NCBI GenBank assembly: GCA_903906615.1
Contig: CAIVKT010000325.1
Span: 1 to 5,189, forward strand
Source: an uncultured Bacteroidota bacterium
GTDB taxonomy: Bacteria > Bacteroidota > Bacteroidia > Chitinophagales > Chitinophagaceae
DNA: 5,189 nucleotides
Direction: 5' to 3'
Positions 1-5,189 of this stretch are shown in pieces. Position numbers and translations under genes: made by a program. The number at the start of each line of letters is the position of its first letter. Position 1 is the first letter of the stretch. Under the pieces are notes generated by a model. The model ran no database searches. It worked only from the letters and a program-made list of their open reading frames with translations, and had not been told where the DNA came from.

Positions 1-309
1 CATCAAGCGAAAGTGTTTGTTTGAACGGCAATTTCAAGAGATAGTTCATGGTAGTTGTTTTTACCTAAACAAATTTACGCCAACAAATACATCAATATCG
101 TTATCTGATTGTTAAATGAAGATAATGTAACATACGGAACCTGCACAATTATATTACCCAAACTTGCTCCTATTTACAACAGGATTGGCGTTAAAATATA
201 ATTCGCTACTGCCATTAACATTTAAGTAAGAACAATATGCAAAAGTCTGGAAAGTAATGGATGGATAAAACTTATTCCCTTATATTTACTATAGTATAAA
301 AATGGCTCC
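1..309. other. AT-rich region without a supportable gene
   Basis: This stretch is clearly more AT-rich than the genes beside it, and stops are frequent in most frames. One plus-strand frame stays open from the left edge (2) to a TAA at 113-115, so it could be the last 37 codons of an upstream gene, but its composition is not convincingly protein-like. A CAT at 1-3 could be the start codon of a minus-strand gene lying outside the window; one codon cannot show this. No tRNA-like fold, terminator hairpin or repeat array was seen. The right end (about 281-309) is the likely promoter/leader of the gene starting at 310. Confidence 0.6.
281..296 (+). promoter_or_regulatory. Possible -7 element and small palindrome upstream of the winged-helix gene
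   Basis: TATATTTA at 281-288 matches seven of eight positions of the Bacteroidota -7 consensus TAnnTTTG. It overlaps a perfect 10-bp palindrome, TACTATAGTA, at 287-296. I see no good -33 TTTG at the usual distance, and such AT-rich matches are common by chance. The placement, about 20 bases before the ATG at 310, is the main support. Confidence 0.25.
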
Positions 310-690
310 ATGAACGATATAGTTGCTAACACCCTGCTTTCCACCTACGACAGATATATCCTCAACAGGATATTACCCGCATTCAGCGCAGAGAAAAATT
401 TCAATATCTACGATCTTGTTGAAGAGTCTGTTTCACACAAGTGTATGTTGCCCAGCCAGAATTCGATCATCATGGATACCTTTTACTGCATCAAAGAATA
501 CCTGGTTTCACAAGGTTTTGTGCTGGAGAAAAGAGAGATGATATCTTATGTACTCACAGGCAAGGGCATACAATTAAAACTATCAGGCTCAATTGAAAAA
601 TATGAAGCTTATGCTTCCCGCAAAAATAAGCCATCCATTATCGACATTATCTTCAGAACCAAAAGAGTACAAGGCAGTGCTGCCCTATAA
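310..690 (+). CDS. Small winged-helix-like protein of unknown function
   Basis: A 126-residue cytoplasmic protein with no signal peptide or membrane segment. Its middle resembles a winged-helix fold: predicted helices over about residues 10-45, a further helix around residues 55-70 (containing CIKEYLVSQGF), then a short hairpin leading into LTGKGIQLKLSGSIEKYEAY (about 82-101). The LTxKGxxLKxxGSIExYE pattern recurs, as I remember it, in uncharacterised Bacteroidota proteins with a winged-helix-like N-terminus. The C-terminal 25 residues are basic. No catalytic residues are evident, and DNA binding is inference only. The ATG at 310 has no Shine-Dalgarno, which is normal for this phylum. An earlier ATG at 302 is out of frame and hits a TGA after three codons. 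The next gene begins 17 bases after the stop, so the two are probably cotranscribed. Confidence 0.7.
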   Translation: MNDIVANTLLSTYDRYILNRILPAFSAEKNFNIYDLVEESVSHKCMLPSQNSIIMDTFYCIKEYLVSQGFVLEKREMISYVLTGKGIQLKLSGSIEKYEAYASRKNKPSIIDIIFRTKRVQGSAAL

Positions 691-707
691 CATTTTTTGA
701 TCGACCC

Positions 708-815
708 ATGAACAGTAGAACAAGCAAATTCATCAGGGATGAGATCATCCCTATCCTCATCATATTCGGCATCCTTGCCATAGCCGCAATTGCATATCTC
801 TTTATGGCATCCTAA
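708..815 (+). CDS. 35-residue single-pass membrane protein
   Basis: The reading frame ATG 708 to TAA 813-815 encodes 35 residues. The first 12 are polar and basic (MNSRTSKFIRDE), followed by about 20 hydrophobic residues (IIPILIIFGILAIAAIAYLF) and MAS. This is a textbook single membrane helix with a positive N-terminal side, suggesting N-in topology. It begins 17 bases after the winged-helix gene, which suggests an operon. Its frame is open back to 630, just after a TAA at 627-629, so it overlaps the end of the upstream gene in the -1 frame without an in-frame stop. A membrane anchor or partner for the upstream protein is conceivable but unproven. I do not recognise a family. Its small size leaves some doubt that it is translated. 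Confidence 0.5.
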   Translation: MNSRTSKFIRDEIIPILIIFGILAIAAIAYLFMAS

Positions 816-823
816 AAAAATGG

Positions 824-2401
824 CTAAAACTTAACACCAACGGTCCATGCCAGGTTGTTGAGTGCATAATCTATTTTGGCCGTAGGCACAGTAGTCGCCG
901 CTCCTGAATATACATAGTTATTGCCCTTGCCATCGTTATACACCACATTGTAGGGCTGCTCATATCCCTGGTACATGCTATGCACAAAGCCAAGGTCTGT
1001 GAAGAAATGATTGAACCTGAAGCCCACGCCTGCACTGAGGTCTATACGCTGAGTAGAATATGGTGCATTGGCTGTAGACTCGCCATAAGAACTGTAGGCA
1101 TTGCCATAGTACCCAAAGCCCAGCCGCGCCATAAAGTGTTTGGATATACGCCCTTCTCCACCCAACCTGAAGTTAGAAGCGCCCTGGTAGCTTTTCTTGA
1201 TGCTTTGGTTAATAGCATCAGCTTCCTGCTGAAATGGCACACCATTCTGGTCTATACCATCCTGGAACACATAGCGCATAGAGCTGTAATCCACATACTC
1301 ATAATCGGCCGTAATGAAGCCAAATTTATTGAGCATGATGGTAGCGCTTAAAACACCTTTCCAGGGTGTAGAAAGGTTGTAGTCGAATACATTCCTGCTG
1401 AGGTAGCCGTTATCTACAGACAAGGTAACCGAGGTATCGCTATGTACTGTGGTAATAGCCGGGCTGGATACATCGTGCAGCGAATAGTAAGTAGGCGAAT
1501 GGAATGCGAGGCCCAGCCTGAATATGTCATTGACCTTATAGATAGCGCCGATCTTTGCATTGATACCTGCACCGGTAATGTCCAGTGTCTGGCTGGTATT
1601 GAAGTAGCTGAAGCCACCGGGGTTGGCCACATTATTATCAGGTGATAATGTTTCGGAATAGTAGCTACTGTTGTGATAATTAACGACCGGCACGCCTATA
1701 GTGATACCCAGCATGAGTTTTTCTTTATAGTTGCCGCCCAGCGAGAAGGTGTATTCATCAATACCACCCGTAGTATGCGAGCTTTTTGTTTGCAACACAC
1801 CGCCGCTGAATGGCACAATACTTTTGTAGTGGCCACCCACCGTATCCAGCAGGTAAGACTGAAATCCCTGCGAACCAAGTGAATTATCCAGCACAGTAGG
1901 GTCCAGATTATTTATGTTGGCATCAGATTCAAATGCCTGCGAGCCTGAGCTATTGGTATTCTTGCCCGTATACGTATAATCGGCATTAAAATCTGCTACC
2001 CTGTTCATACCAACAGCAAAAGATACGGCCTTCCAGTTGCGGTGTTCGTAGCGCCTGCCCTTAGGTGCATTAGTAAACACCAGTCCGAAGTTATTGAAGT
2101 TGAAGTGCGTATTATTATCAGATGTTGTGTTCTGGATGTATTCGCTGCTCGTAGCGTTCATGCGCAACGATGGCGTTAATGTGATCTCACCGCTCCTGTA
2201 TAGGCCCAACCCCGCAGGGTTCACACTCAGCGAGCTGAAATCGCCACCTACCGAGCCCAGTGCATTACCAAAGCCCATAGACCTTGCTGTGCCTTGTGTA
2301 GTGAGGTTGGAGAAATTATATGCCTCCCTGATATCCTGCGCAGAAGCGCTGAAAGAGGCCACTGTTAATGCTATTAATAATGCCGATCCGTAAGTACGCA
2401 T
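824..2401 (-). CDS. FadL/OmpP1/TodX-family outer-membrane beta-barrel protein
   Basis: A 525-residue precursor. Residues 1-21 form a Sec signal peptide with likely cleavage at ASA|Q. The mature N-terminus carries GTARSMGFGNALGSVGGD (37-54) and NPAGLG (61-66), matching the conserved N-terminal plug-region motif of FadL-like transporters. Residues about 277-306 (GAGINAKIGAIYKV, then RLGLAFHSPTYY) match the conserved strand pair of the family. The rest is rich in alternating aromatic beta-strands with Asn/Ser/Gly loops, and the protein ends in VGVKF, whose terminal Phe suits recognition by the BAM assembly machinery. The length fits the family. Known members move hydrophobic substrates such as long-chain fatty acids or toluene across the outer membrane; the substrate here cannot be told. 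The stop is TAG. It is probably transcribed separately from the gene upstream, because a hairpin lies in the 157-base gap. No frameshift or truncation is seen. Confidence 0.85.
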   Translation of the reverse strand: MRTYGSALLIALTVASFSASAQDIREAYNFSNLTTQGTARSMGFGNALGSVGGDFSSLSVNPAGLGLYRSGEITLTPSLRMNATSSEYIQNTTSDNNTHFNFNNFGLVFTNAPKGRRYEHRNWKAVSFAVGMNRVADFNADYTYTGKNTNSSGSQAFESDANINNLDPTVLDNSLGSQGFQSYLLDTVGGHYKSIVPFSGGVLQTKSSHTTGGIDEYTFSLGGNYKEKLMLGITIGVPVVNYHNSSYYSETLSPDNNVANPGGFSYFNTSQTLDITGAGINAKIGAIYKVNDIFRLGLAFHSPTYYSLHDVSSPAITTVHSDTSVTLSVDNGYLSRNVFDYNLSTPWKGVLSATIMLNKFGFITADYEYVDYSSMRYVFQDGIDQNGVPFQQEADAINQSIKKSYQGASNFRLGGEGRISKHFMARLGFGYYGNAYSSYGESTANAPYSTQRIDLSAGVGFRFNHFFTDLGFVHSMYQGYEQPYNVVYNDGKGNNYVYSGAATTVPTAKIDYALNNLAWTVGVKF

Positions 2402-2432
2402 AAATCAGATTTTTGCTTTTTTGACAAGAATT

Positions 2433-2470
2433 AACGTGCAACGTTTAATATAGTTTGAATGATATTCAAA
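2433..2470. promoter_or_regulatory. Two short inverted repeats in the leader of the FadL-like gene
   Basis: AACGT-GCA-ACGTT (2433-2445; 5-bp arms) and TTTGAAT-GAT-ATTCAAA (2454-2470; 7-bp arms) lie 32-69 bases upstream of the minus-strand start codon. Both have a 3-base spacer. They could be operator half-sites or weak hairpins in the leader. The sequence is AT-rich, so chance is a real alternative, especially for the shorter one. No regulator is identified. Confidence 0.25.
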
Positions 2471-2506
2471 GCACAAAAACTATACCCTATTCTTCTGCTA
2501 CATGAT

Positions 2507-2542
2507 AAAGGCATTACCACCCTATGCGATAATGCCTTTTTT
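2507..2542 (-). terminator. Hairpin terminator of the low-complexity gene
   Basis: A perfect 10-bp inverted repeat, AAAGGCATTA (2507-2516) with TAATGCCTTT (2530-2539), encloses a 13-base loop. It lies 17 bases beyond the stop of the minus-strand gene ending at 2559, where a terminator is expected. Read on the minus strand, the 3' T-run is short (TTTAT). On the plus strand the T-run is longer (six T's), but no plus-strand gene ends here. It may therefore act in both directions, or mainly block antisense transcription into the low-complexity gene. Confidence 0.6.
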
Positions 2543-2558
2543 ATAAACTCATTAACAA

Positions 2559-3659
2559 TTATCTGCGTCCGCCACCGCCTGCATGGCCACCACCACCGCC
2601 GCCTGAACGGGCACCGCCGCCACCACCGCCGGAACGCATGGCACCACCGCCGCCACCAAAACTGCGCGCTGCGCCACCACCACCGAAGCTACGGCCTGCA
2701 TTACCCCCGCCATTAAAGCCGCGTGCACCACCATATCCGCCACGGGCCTGCTGTGCGCCACCGCCATTCATGCGGCCGCCGCCATTATAAGCGCCGCCAC
2801 GGCCACCATTGCCGTTGCCACGCGCGCCTTGCGCATTCATTCGGTTGCCGCCATTAGCCTGGCCGCGGGCAGTATTTTGCTGGGCGGAACGTTGCCCACC
2901 CATTGTGGCACTGTTACGAACGGCACCACCGCTGTTAGCGGTTCTGTTGCCTGATGTTGGGGTTGCACTGGCAAGAGGAGCTGTACGAAGACCAGTTTGG
3001 CTTACAGCAGATGAAGACCTGAGGCCACTGCTGAACCCTACCCTGTTACCTGCCCTGTTACCAATGCTTGTTTGGCGTGGGCCATAGTTGCCTGCATATC
3101 TTCCACCGCCATAACGGCCTTCGAGCCCACCATAATAACTGTTCCAGTAGCCACCGTAACGGTTGCCATACCAGCCACCGGCATAATAAGGGTAACCCCA
3201 GCAACTGGCGAATGCGCCGTAGCCATACCAGGCATTCCAACCCCAACCAGCACTCCAATAGGGGCCAAAGCCGAAACCAAAGCTGATACCTGGATACCAG
3301 GGATTGTAACCCCACAATGGATCTACCCAATACCTGTCGTACCAAAATGGATTATAGAATGTGCTGTAGTAGCCCATATTGTAAAAGTCATTGTCGAAAC
3401 GGTTAATGCGCGAACTGTAAGAATTATCATCATAATCCACATAGTCATCCGCATTATTGAAGCTTTGATAATTATCAGGGTCATTATTATCCTGCGCATT
3501 ATTAAATATGCGGTTGTTATTCGCATTGTTATGACTGCTATCCATTACAGACTGGGTACCTCTCTGGTCGGCCCCGGTTGCATAAATATCATCCGTCTGA
3601 GCATTGGCTACGCTACCTATGGCAGCGAGCAACAAACCGGTTAGAAGGAAACGTTTCAT
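2559..3659 (-). CDS. Exported Gly/Arg-rich low-complexity protein, function unknown
   Basis: A 366-residue protein with a clear signal peptide (MKRF, hydrophobic core, likely cleavage ANA|Q at 20/21). The mature part has four zones. Residues 21-95 are rich in Asn and Asp. Residues 96-180 are crowded with Tyr, Trp, Phe and Gly (for example YWSAGWGWNAWYGYG at 134-148). Residues 181-260 are rich in Ser, Thr, Asn and Arg. Residues 261-366 are an RGG-like tail ending in near-repeats of RSFGGGGGA and finally GGGGRR. The mature protein has no Lys, one Cys (153) and one Glu (180). All 16 Asp lie before residue 114, and after residue 180 there are 23 Arg and no acidic residue. No lipobox, enzyme motif or sorting domain is seen. 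A surface, matrix or adhesive role is inference. Similar Trp/Tyr/Gly-rich proteins are, from memory, common in Bacteroidota genomes. It is divergent from proS, and a hairpin follows its stop. Confidence 0.8.
   Translation of the reverse strand: MKRFLLTGLLLAAIGSVANAQTDDIYATGADQRGTQSVMDSSHNNANNNRIFNNAQDNNDPDNYQSFNNADDYVDYDDNSYSSRINRFDNDFYNMGYYSTFYNPFWYDRYWVDPLWGYNPWYPGISFGFGFGPYWSAGWGWNAWYGYGAFASCWGYPYYAGGWYGNRYGGYWNSYYGGLEGRYGGGRYAGNYGPRQTSIGNRAGNRVGFSSGLRSSSAVSQTGLRTAPLASATPTSGNRTANSGGAVRNSATMGGQRSAQQNTARGQANGGNRMNAQGARGNGNGGRGGAYNGGGRMNGGGAQQARGGYGGARGFNGGGNAGRSFGGGGAARSFGGGGGAMRSGGGGGGARSGGGGGGHAGGGGRR
2562..2699 (-). repeat. Tandem Gly-rich repeats at the end of the low-complexity gene
   Basis: The last 46 codons hold about four degenerate units of 9-10 residues: GRSFGGGGA (322-330), ARSFGGGGGA (331-340), MRSGGGGGGA (341-350) and RSGGGGGGHA (351-360), then GGGGRR. 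In DNA these are 27-30-base units built on runs of Gly codons (GGN), read on the plus strand as CCACCGCC-like strings. Unit lengths differ by one Gly codon, as expected from slippage or unequal exchange that keeps the frame. Confidence 0.7.
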
Positions 3660-3669
3660 TTTGATATGT

Positions 3670-3683
3670 TTTTTACGTAAAAA
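3670..3683. promoter_or_regulatory. Perfect 14-bp palindrome in the divergent promoter region
   Basis: TTTTTACGTAAAAA reads identically on both strands. It lies 10 bases upstream of the minus-strand start codon at 3659 and about 17 bases upstream of the putative proS -7 element, roughly where a -33 element for proS would sit. A dimeric regulator bound here could affect both divergent genes. It has no loop, so an RNA hairpin is unlikely. Part of the symmetry comes from T- and A-runs around ACGT, so chance remains possible. Confidence 0.35.
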
Positions 3684-3699
3684 TGCTTAGTGAAATTAC

Positions 3700-3707
3700 T
3701 ACTTTTG
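3700..3707 (+). promoter_or_regulatory. Likely -7 promoter element of proS
   Basis: TACTTTTG is an exact match to the Bacteroidota -7 consensus TAnnTTTG. Transcription would begin near 3713-3715, giving a leader of about 40 bases to the ATG at 3756, or only about 15 to the alternative ATG at 3729. No convincing TTTG -33 element is seen 17-23 bases upstream; that place is taken by the palindrome. Confidence 0.5.
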
Positions 3708-3755
3708 CTTTAGTTCACCAATTAATAGATGGCGAAAAGAGTGCCAGGTTTATTT

Positions 3756-5189
3756 ATGTCAAAAACTTTAACAAATCGGAAAGACGATTATGCCCAGTGG
3801 TATAATGATATAGTATTGAAAGGCGGCCTGGCCGACTACTCGGCAGTAAAAGGCTGTATGGTCATCAAGCCACACGGCTATGCGCTTTGGGAGCATATGC
3901 GCGATGAGCTGGACAAGCGCTTTAAAGAAACAGGCCACCAGAATGCCTACTTCCCACTCTTTATACCCAAGAGTTTCCTCTCTAAAGAAGCCGCACATGT
4001 AGAAGGCTTTGCCAAGGAATGTGCTGTAGTGACCCACTACAGGCTGAAGAATGACCCTAATGGCGGCGGCGTGATCGTAGACCCCGATGCCAAACTGGAA
4101 GAAGAGCTGATCGTAAGGCCAACGTCTGAAACCATAATCTGGAATACGTATAAAGACTGGATACAGTCTTACCGCGACCTGCCATTGCTCATCAACCAAT
4201 GGGCCAATGTAGTGCGATGGGAAATGCGCACCCGCCTGTTCCTGCGCACAACCGAGTTCCTGTGGCAGGAAGGCCACACCGCACATGCCACTAAAGAAGA
4301 GGCTATTGAAGAAACAAAGAAGATGCTGGAGGTATATGCCACCTTTGCCGAAGAGTTTATGGCCATGCCCGTGGTACGTGGTGTAAAAACAGCCAACGAA
4401 CGCTTCGCCGGTGCCGAAGACACTTATTGCATTGAAGCCCTGATGCAGGATGGCAAAGCCTTGCAGGCTGGTACATCTCACTTCCTCGGGCAGAACTTTG
4501 CCAAGGCATTTGATGTAACCTTCCGCGATAAGGAGAATAACCTGGACCACGTATGGGCTACTTCATGGGGCGTATCTACCCGCTTGGTAGGCGCGCTGGT
4601 AATGGCACATAGCGACGATGAAGGCCTGGTACTCCCGCCAAAGTTGGCGCCATTACAGGTGGTCATCATCCCTATCTTTAATAAAGACGCTGATACCCGC
4701 ACCAAAATAGACAATATAGCCGCCGATATAATGGCTACATTAAAGCAGAACGGCATCAGAGCAAAGTATGACAATGACGACAACACCCGCCCCGGCTTTA
4801 AGTTTGCAGAGTATGAATTGAAAGGCGTGCCTGTACGCATCACCCTCGGTGCAAGGGATATAGAGAACAACATAGCCGAAGTAGCCCGCCGCGACACCAA
4901 AGAAAAGGCATCTTACGAGCTCGAAGGCATTGCAGATAAAATACCACAGTTGCTTGCCGATATACAAAGCAATATGTTCAATACCGCGCTCAAATTCCGT
5001 GCAGAGAATACAACGGAAGTGAACAGCTGGGATGAATTTGTAAAAGTGCTGGATGAGAAAGCAGGCTTCGTATCAGCCCACTGGGACGGCACACCTGAAA
5101 CTGAGGAAAAGATTAAAGAGCTCACCAAAGCCACCATCCGCTGCATACCACTGAATAACAAACAGGAAGATGGCAAGTGTGTGCTTACA
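3756..5189 (+). CDS. proS: Prolyl-tRNA synthetase, archaeal/eukaryote type (3' end cut by the window)
   Basis: Cytoplasmic class II aminoacyl-tRNA synthetase that activates proline with ATP and charges tRNA-Pro. The visible 478 codons stay open to the edge; I estimate 12-16 are missing. Motif 1 falls around residues 45-71 (YFPLFIP). RPTSETIIW (121-129) is the substrate-binding TxE loop. Motif 2 spans about 150-175, with R154 and E156 of VRWE and [19 protein letters not shown] is at 242-250, and motif 3 is [17 protein letters not shown] (272-288) with R276. There is no large editing insertion between motifs 2 and 3, which marks the archaeal/eukaryote type. The anticodon-binding domain starts near 300, and the C-terminal ProRS domain covers about 400 to the end. 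Three of four zinc-ligand positions appear replaced. I chose the ATG at 3756 because family members begin MSK followed by xRKxDYxxWY; an in-frame ATG at 3729 would add nine residues. It is divergent from the low-complexity gene. Confidence 0.97.
   Translation, partial: MSKTLTNRKDDYAQWYNDIVLKGGLADYSAVKGCMVIKPHGYALWEHMRDELDKRFKETGHQNAYFPLFIPKSFLSKEAAHVEGFAKECAVVTHYRLKNDPNGGGVIVDPDAKLEEELIVRPTSETIIWNTYKDWIQSYRDLPLLINQWANVVRWEMRTRLFLRTTEFLWQEGHTAHATKEEAIEETKKMLEVYATFAEEFMAMPVVRGVKTANERFAGAEDTYCIEALMQDGKALQAGTSHFLGQNFAKAFDVTFRDKENNLDHVWATSWGVSTRLVGALVMAHSDDEGLVLPPKLAPLQVVIIPIFNKDADTRTKIDNIAADIMATLKQNGIRAKYDNDDNTRPGFKFAEYELKGVPVRITLGARDIENNIAEVARRDTKEKASYELEGIADKIPQLLADIQSNMFNTALKFRAENTTEVNSWDEFVKVLDEKAGFVSAHWDGTPETEEKIKELTKATIRCIPLNNKQEDGKCVLT

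Noticed and set aside
1..3. CAT at the left edge as the start codon of a minus-strand gene
   Set aside because: A single codon is no evidence. An upstream in-frame stop (34-36) is compatible but not informative.
2..115. Open plus-strand frame from the left edge, possibly the tail of an upstream gene
   Set aside because: Only 37 codons, AT-rich, with a Cys-containing composition unlike the neighbours. It is left as a possibility within the 1-309 region and not called a gene.
302..313. Three-codon mini-ORF (ATG GCT CCA TGA) overlapping the start of the gene at 310
   Set aside because: The ATGA overlap could suggest translational coupling, but a three-codon ORF without a ribosome site is expected by chance.
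814..820. T7 run on the minus strand just after the FadL-like stop, as a terminator
   Set aside because: No stable GC-containing stem precedes it, and the only pairing seen is about three bases.
980..1351. 123-residue plus-strand open frame opposite the FadL-like gene
   Set aside because: It is a shadow of a well-supported barrel protein, with no leader, ribosome site or recognisable domain.
2474..2482. Minus-strand TAGTTTTTG as a -7 element for the FadL-like gene
   Set aside because: It has one extra base relative to TAnnTTTG and no -33 partner is seen, so the promoter position is not supported.
2562..2860. CCACCGCC-rich plus-strand sequence as a CRISPR-like or other noncoding repeat array
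   Set aside because: The periodicity is fully explained by Gly codons of the minus-strand gene, and there are no spacers or conserved repeat units.
3072..3644. 190-residue plus-strand open frame opposite the low-complexity gene
   Set aside because: The product is dominated by Ile/Val/Thr repeats, which is what the complement of Asn/Asp/Tyr/Gly codons gives. The minus-strand frame has a clear signal peptide and the right borders.
3768..4550. 260-residue open frame on the minus strand inside proS
   Set aside because: It lies wholly antisense to an unmistakable ProRS. Its product has no recognisable domain, and the opening follows from codon bias in proS.
4478..5176. Further minus-strand open frames inside proS (4478-4900, 4740-4967, 4913-5176)
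   Set aside because: All are antisense to conserved ProRS domains, overlap each other in different frames, and show no family resemblance.

Overview
The window reads as chromosomal DNA of a Bacteroidota bacterium, probably from the Chitinophagia/Sphingobacteriia side. The reasons are an archaeal/eukaryote-type prolyl-tRNA synthetase with Bacteroidota-like sequence, a FadL/OmpP1-type outer-membrane protein ending in Phe, start sites without a clear Shine-Dalgarno, and a TAnnTTTG-type -7 element. The phylum call is fairly firm; the class is inference.

Layout. Positions 1-309 are AT-rich and hold no gene I can support. A two-gene plus-strand set follows: a 126-residue winged-helix-like protein (310-690), then a 35-residue single-pass membrane protein (708-815). 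These converge, with 8 bases between, on a minus-strand FadL/OmpP1-family outer-membrane protein (824-2401). Upstream of that, also on the minus strand, is a 366-residue exported low-complexity protein (2559-3659), separated by 157 bases that contain a hairpin terminator and two small inverted repeats. The prolyl-tRNA synthetase gene proS starts divergently at 3756 and runs off the right edge with about a dozen codons missing. The 96-base divergent region holds a perfect 14-bp palindrome and a likely proS -7 element.

How the genes relate. proS is housekeeping. The two minus-strand genes both encode envelope or exported proteins but look like separate transcripts. No catalytic pathway links the genes.

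The most unusual item is the exported protein at 2559-3659. Its mature part has no lysine. All 17 of its acidic residues lie before residue 181, and the last 186 residues carry 23 arginines with no Asp, Glu or Lys. It runs from an Asn/Asp-rich segment through a Tyr/Trp/Gly segment to an RGG-like tail. No CRISPR array, tRNA, rRNA, insertion sequence or complete defence system is visible.
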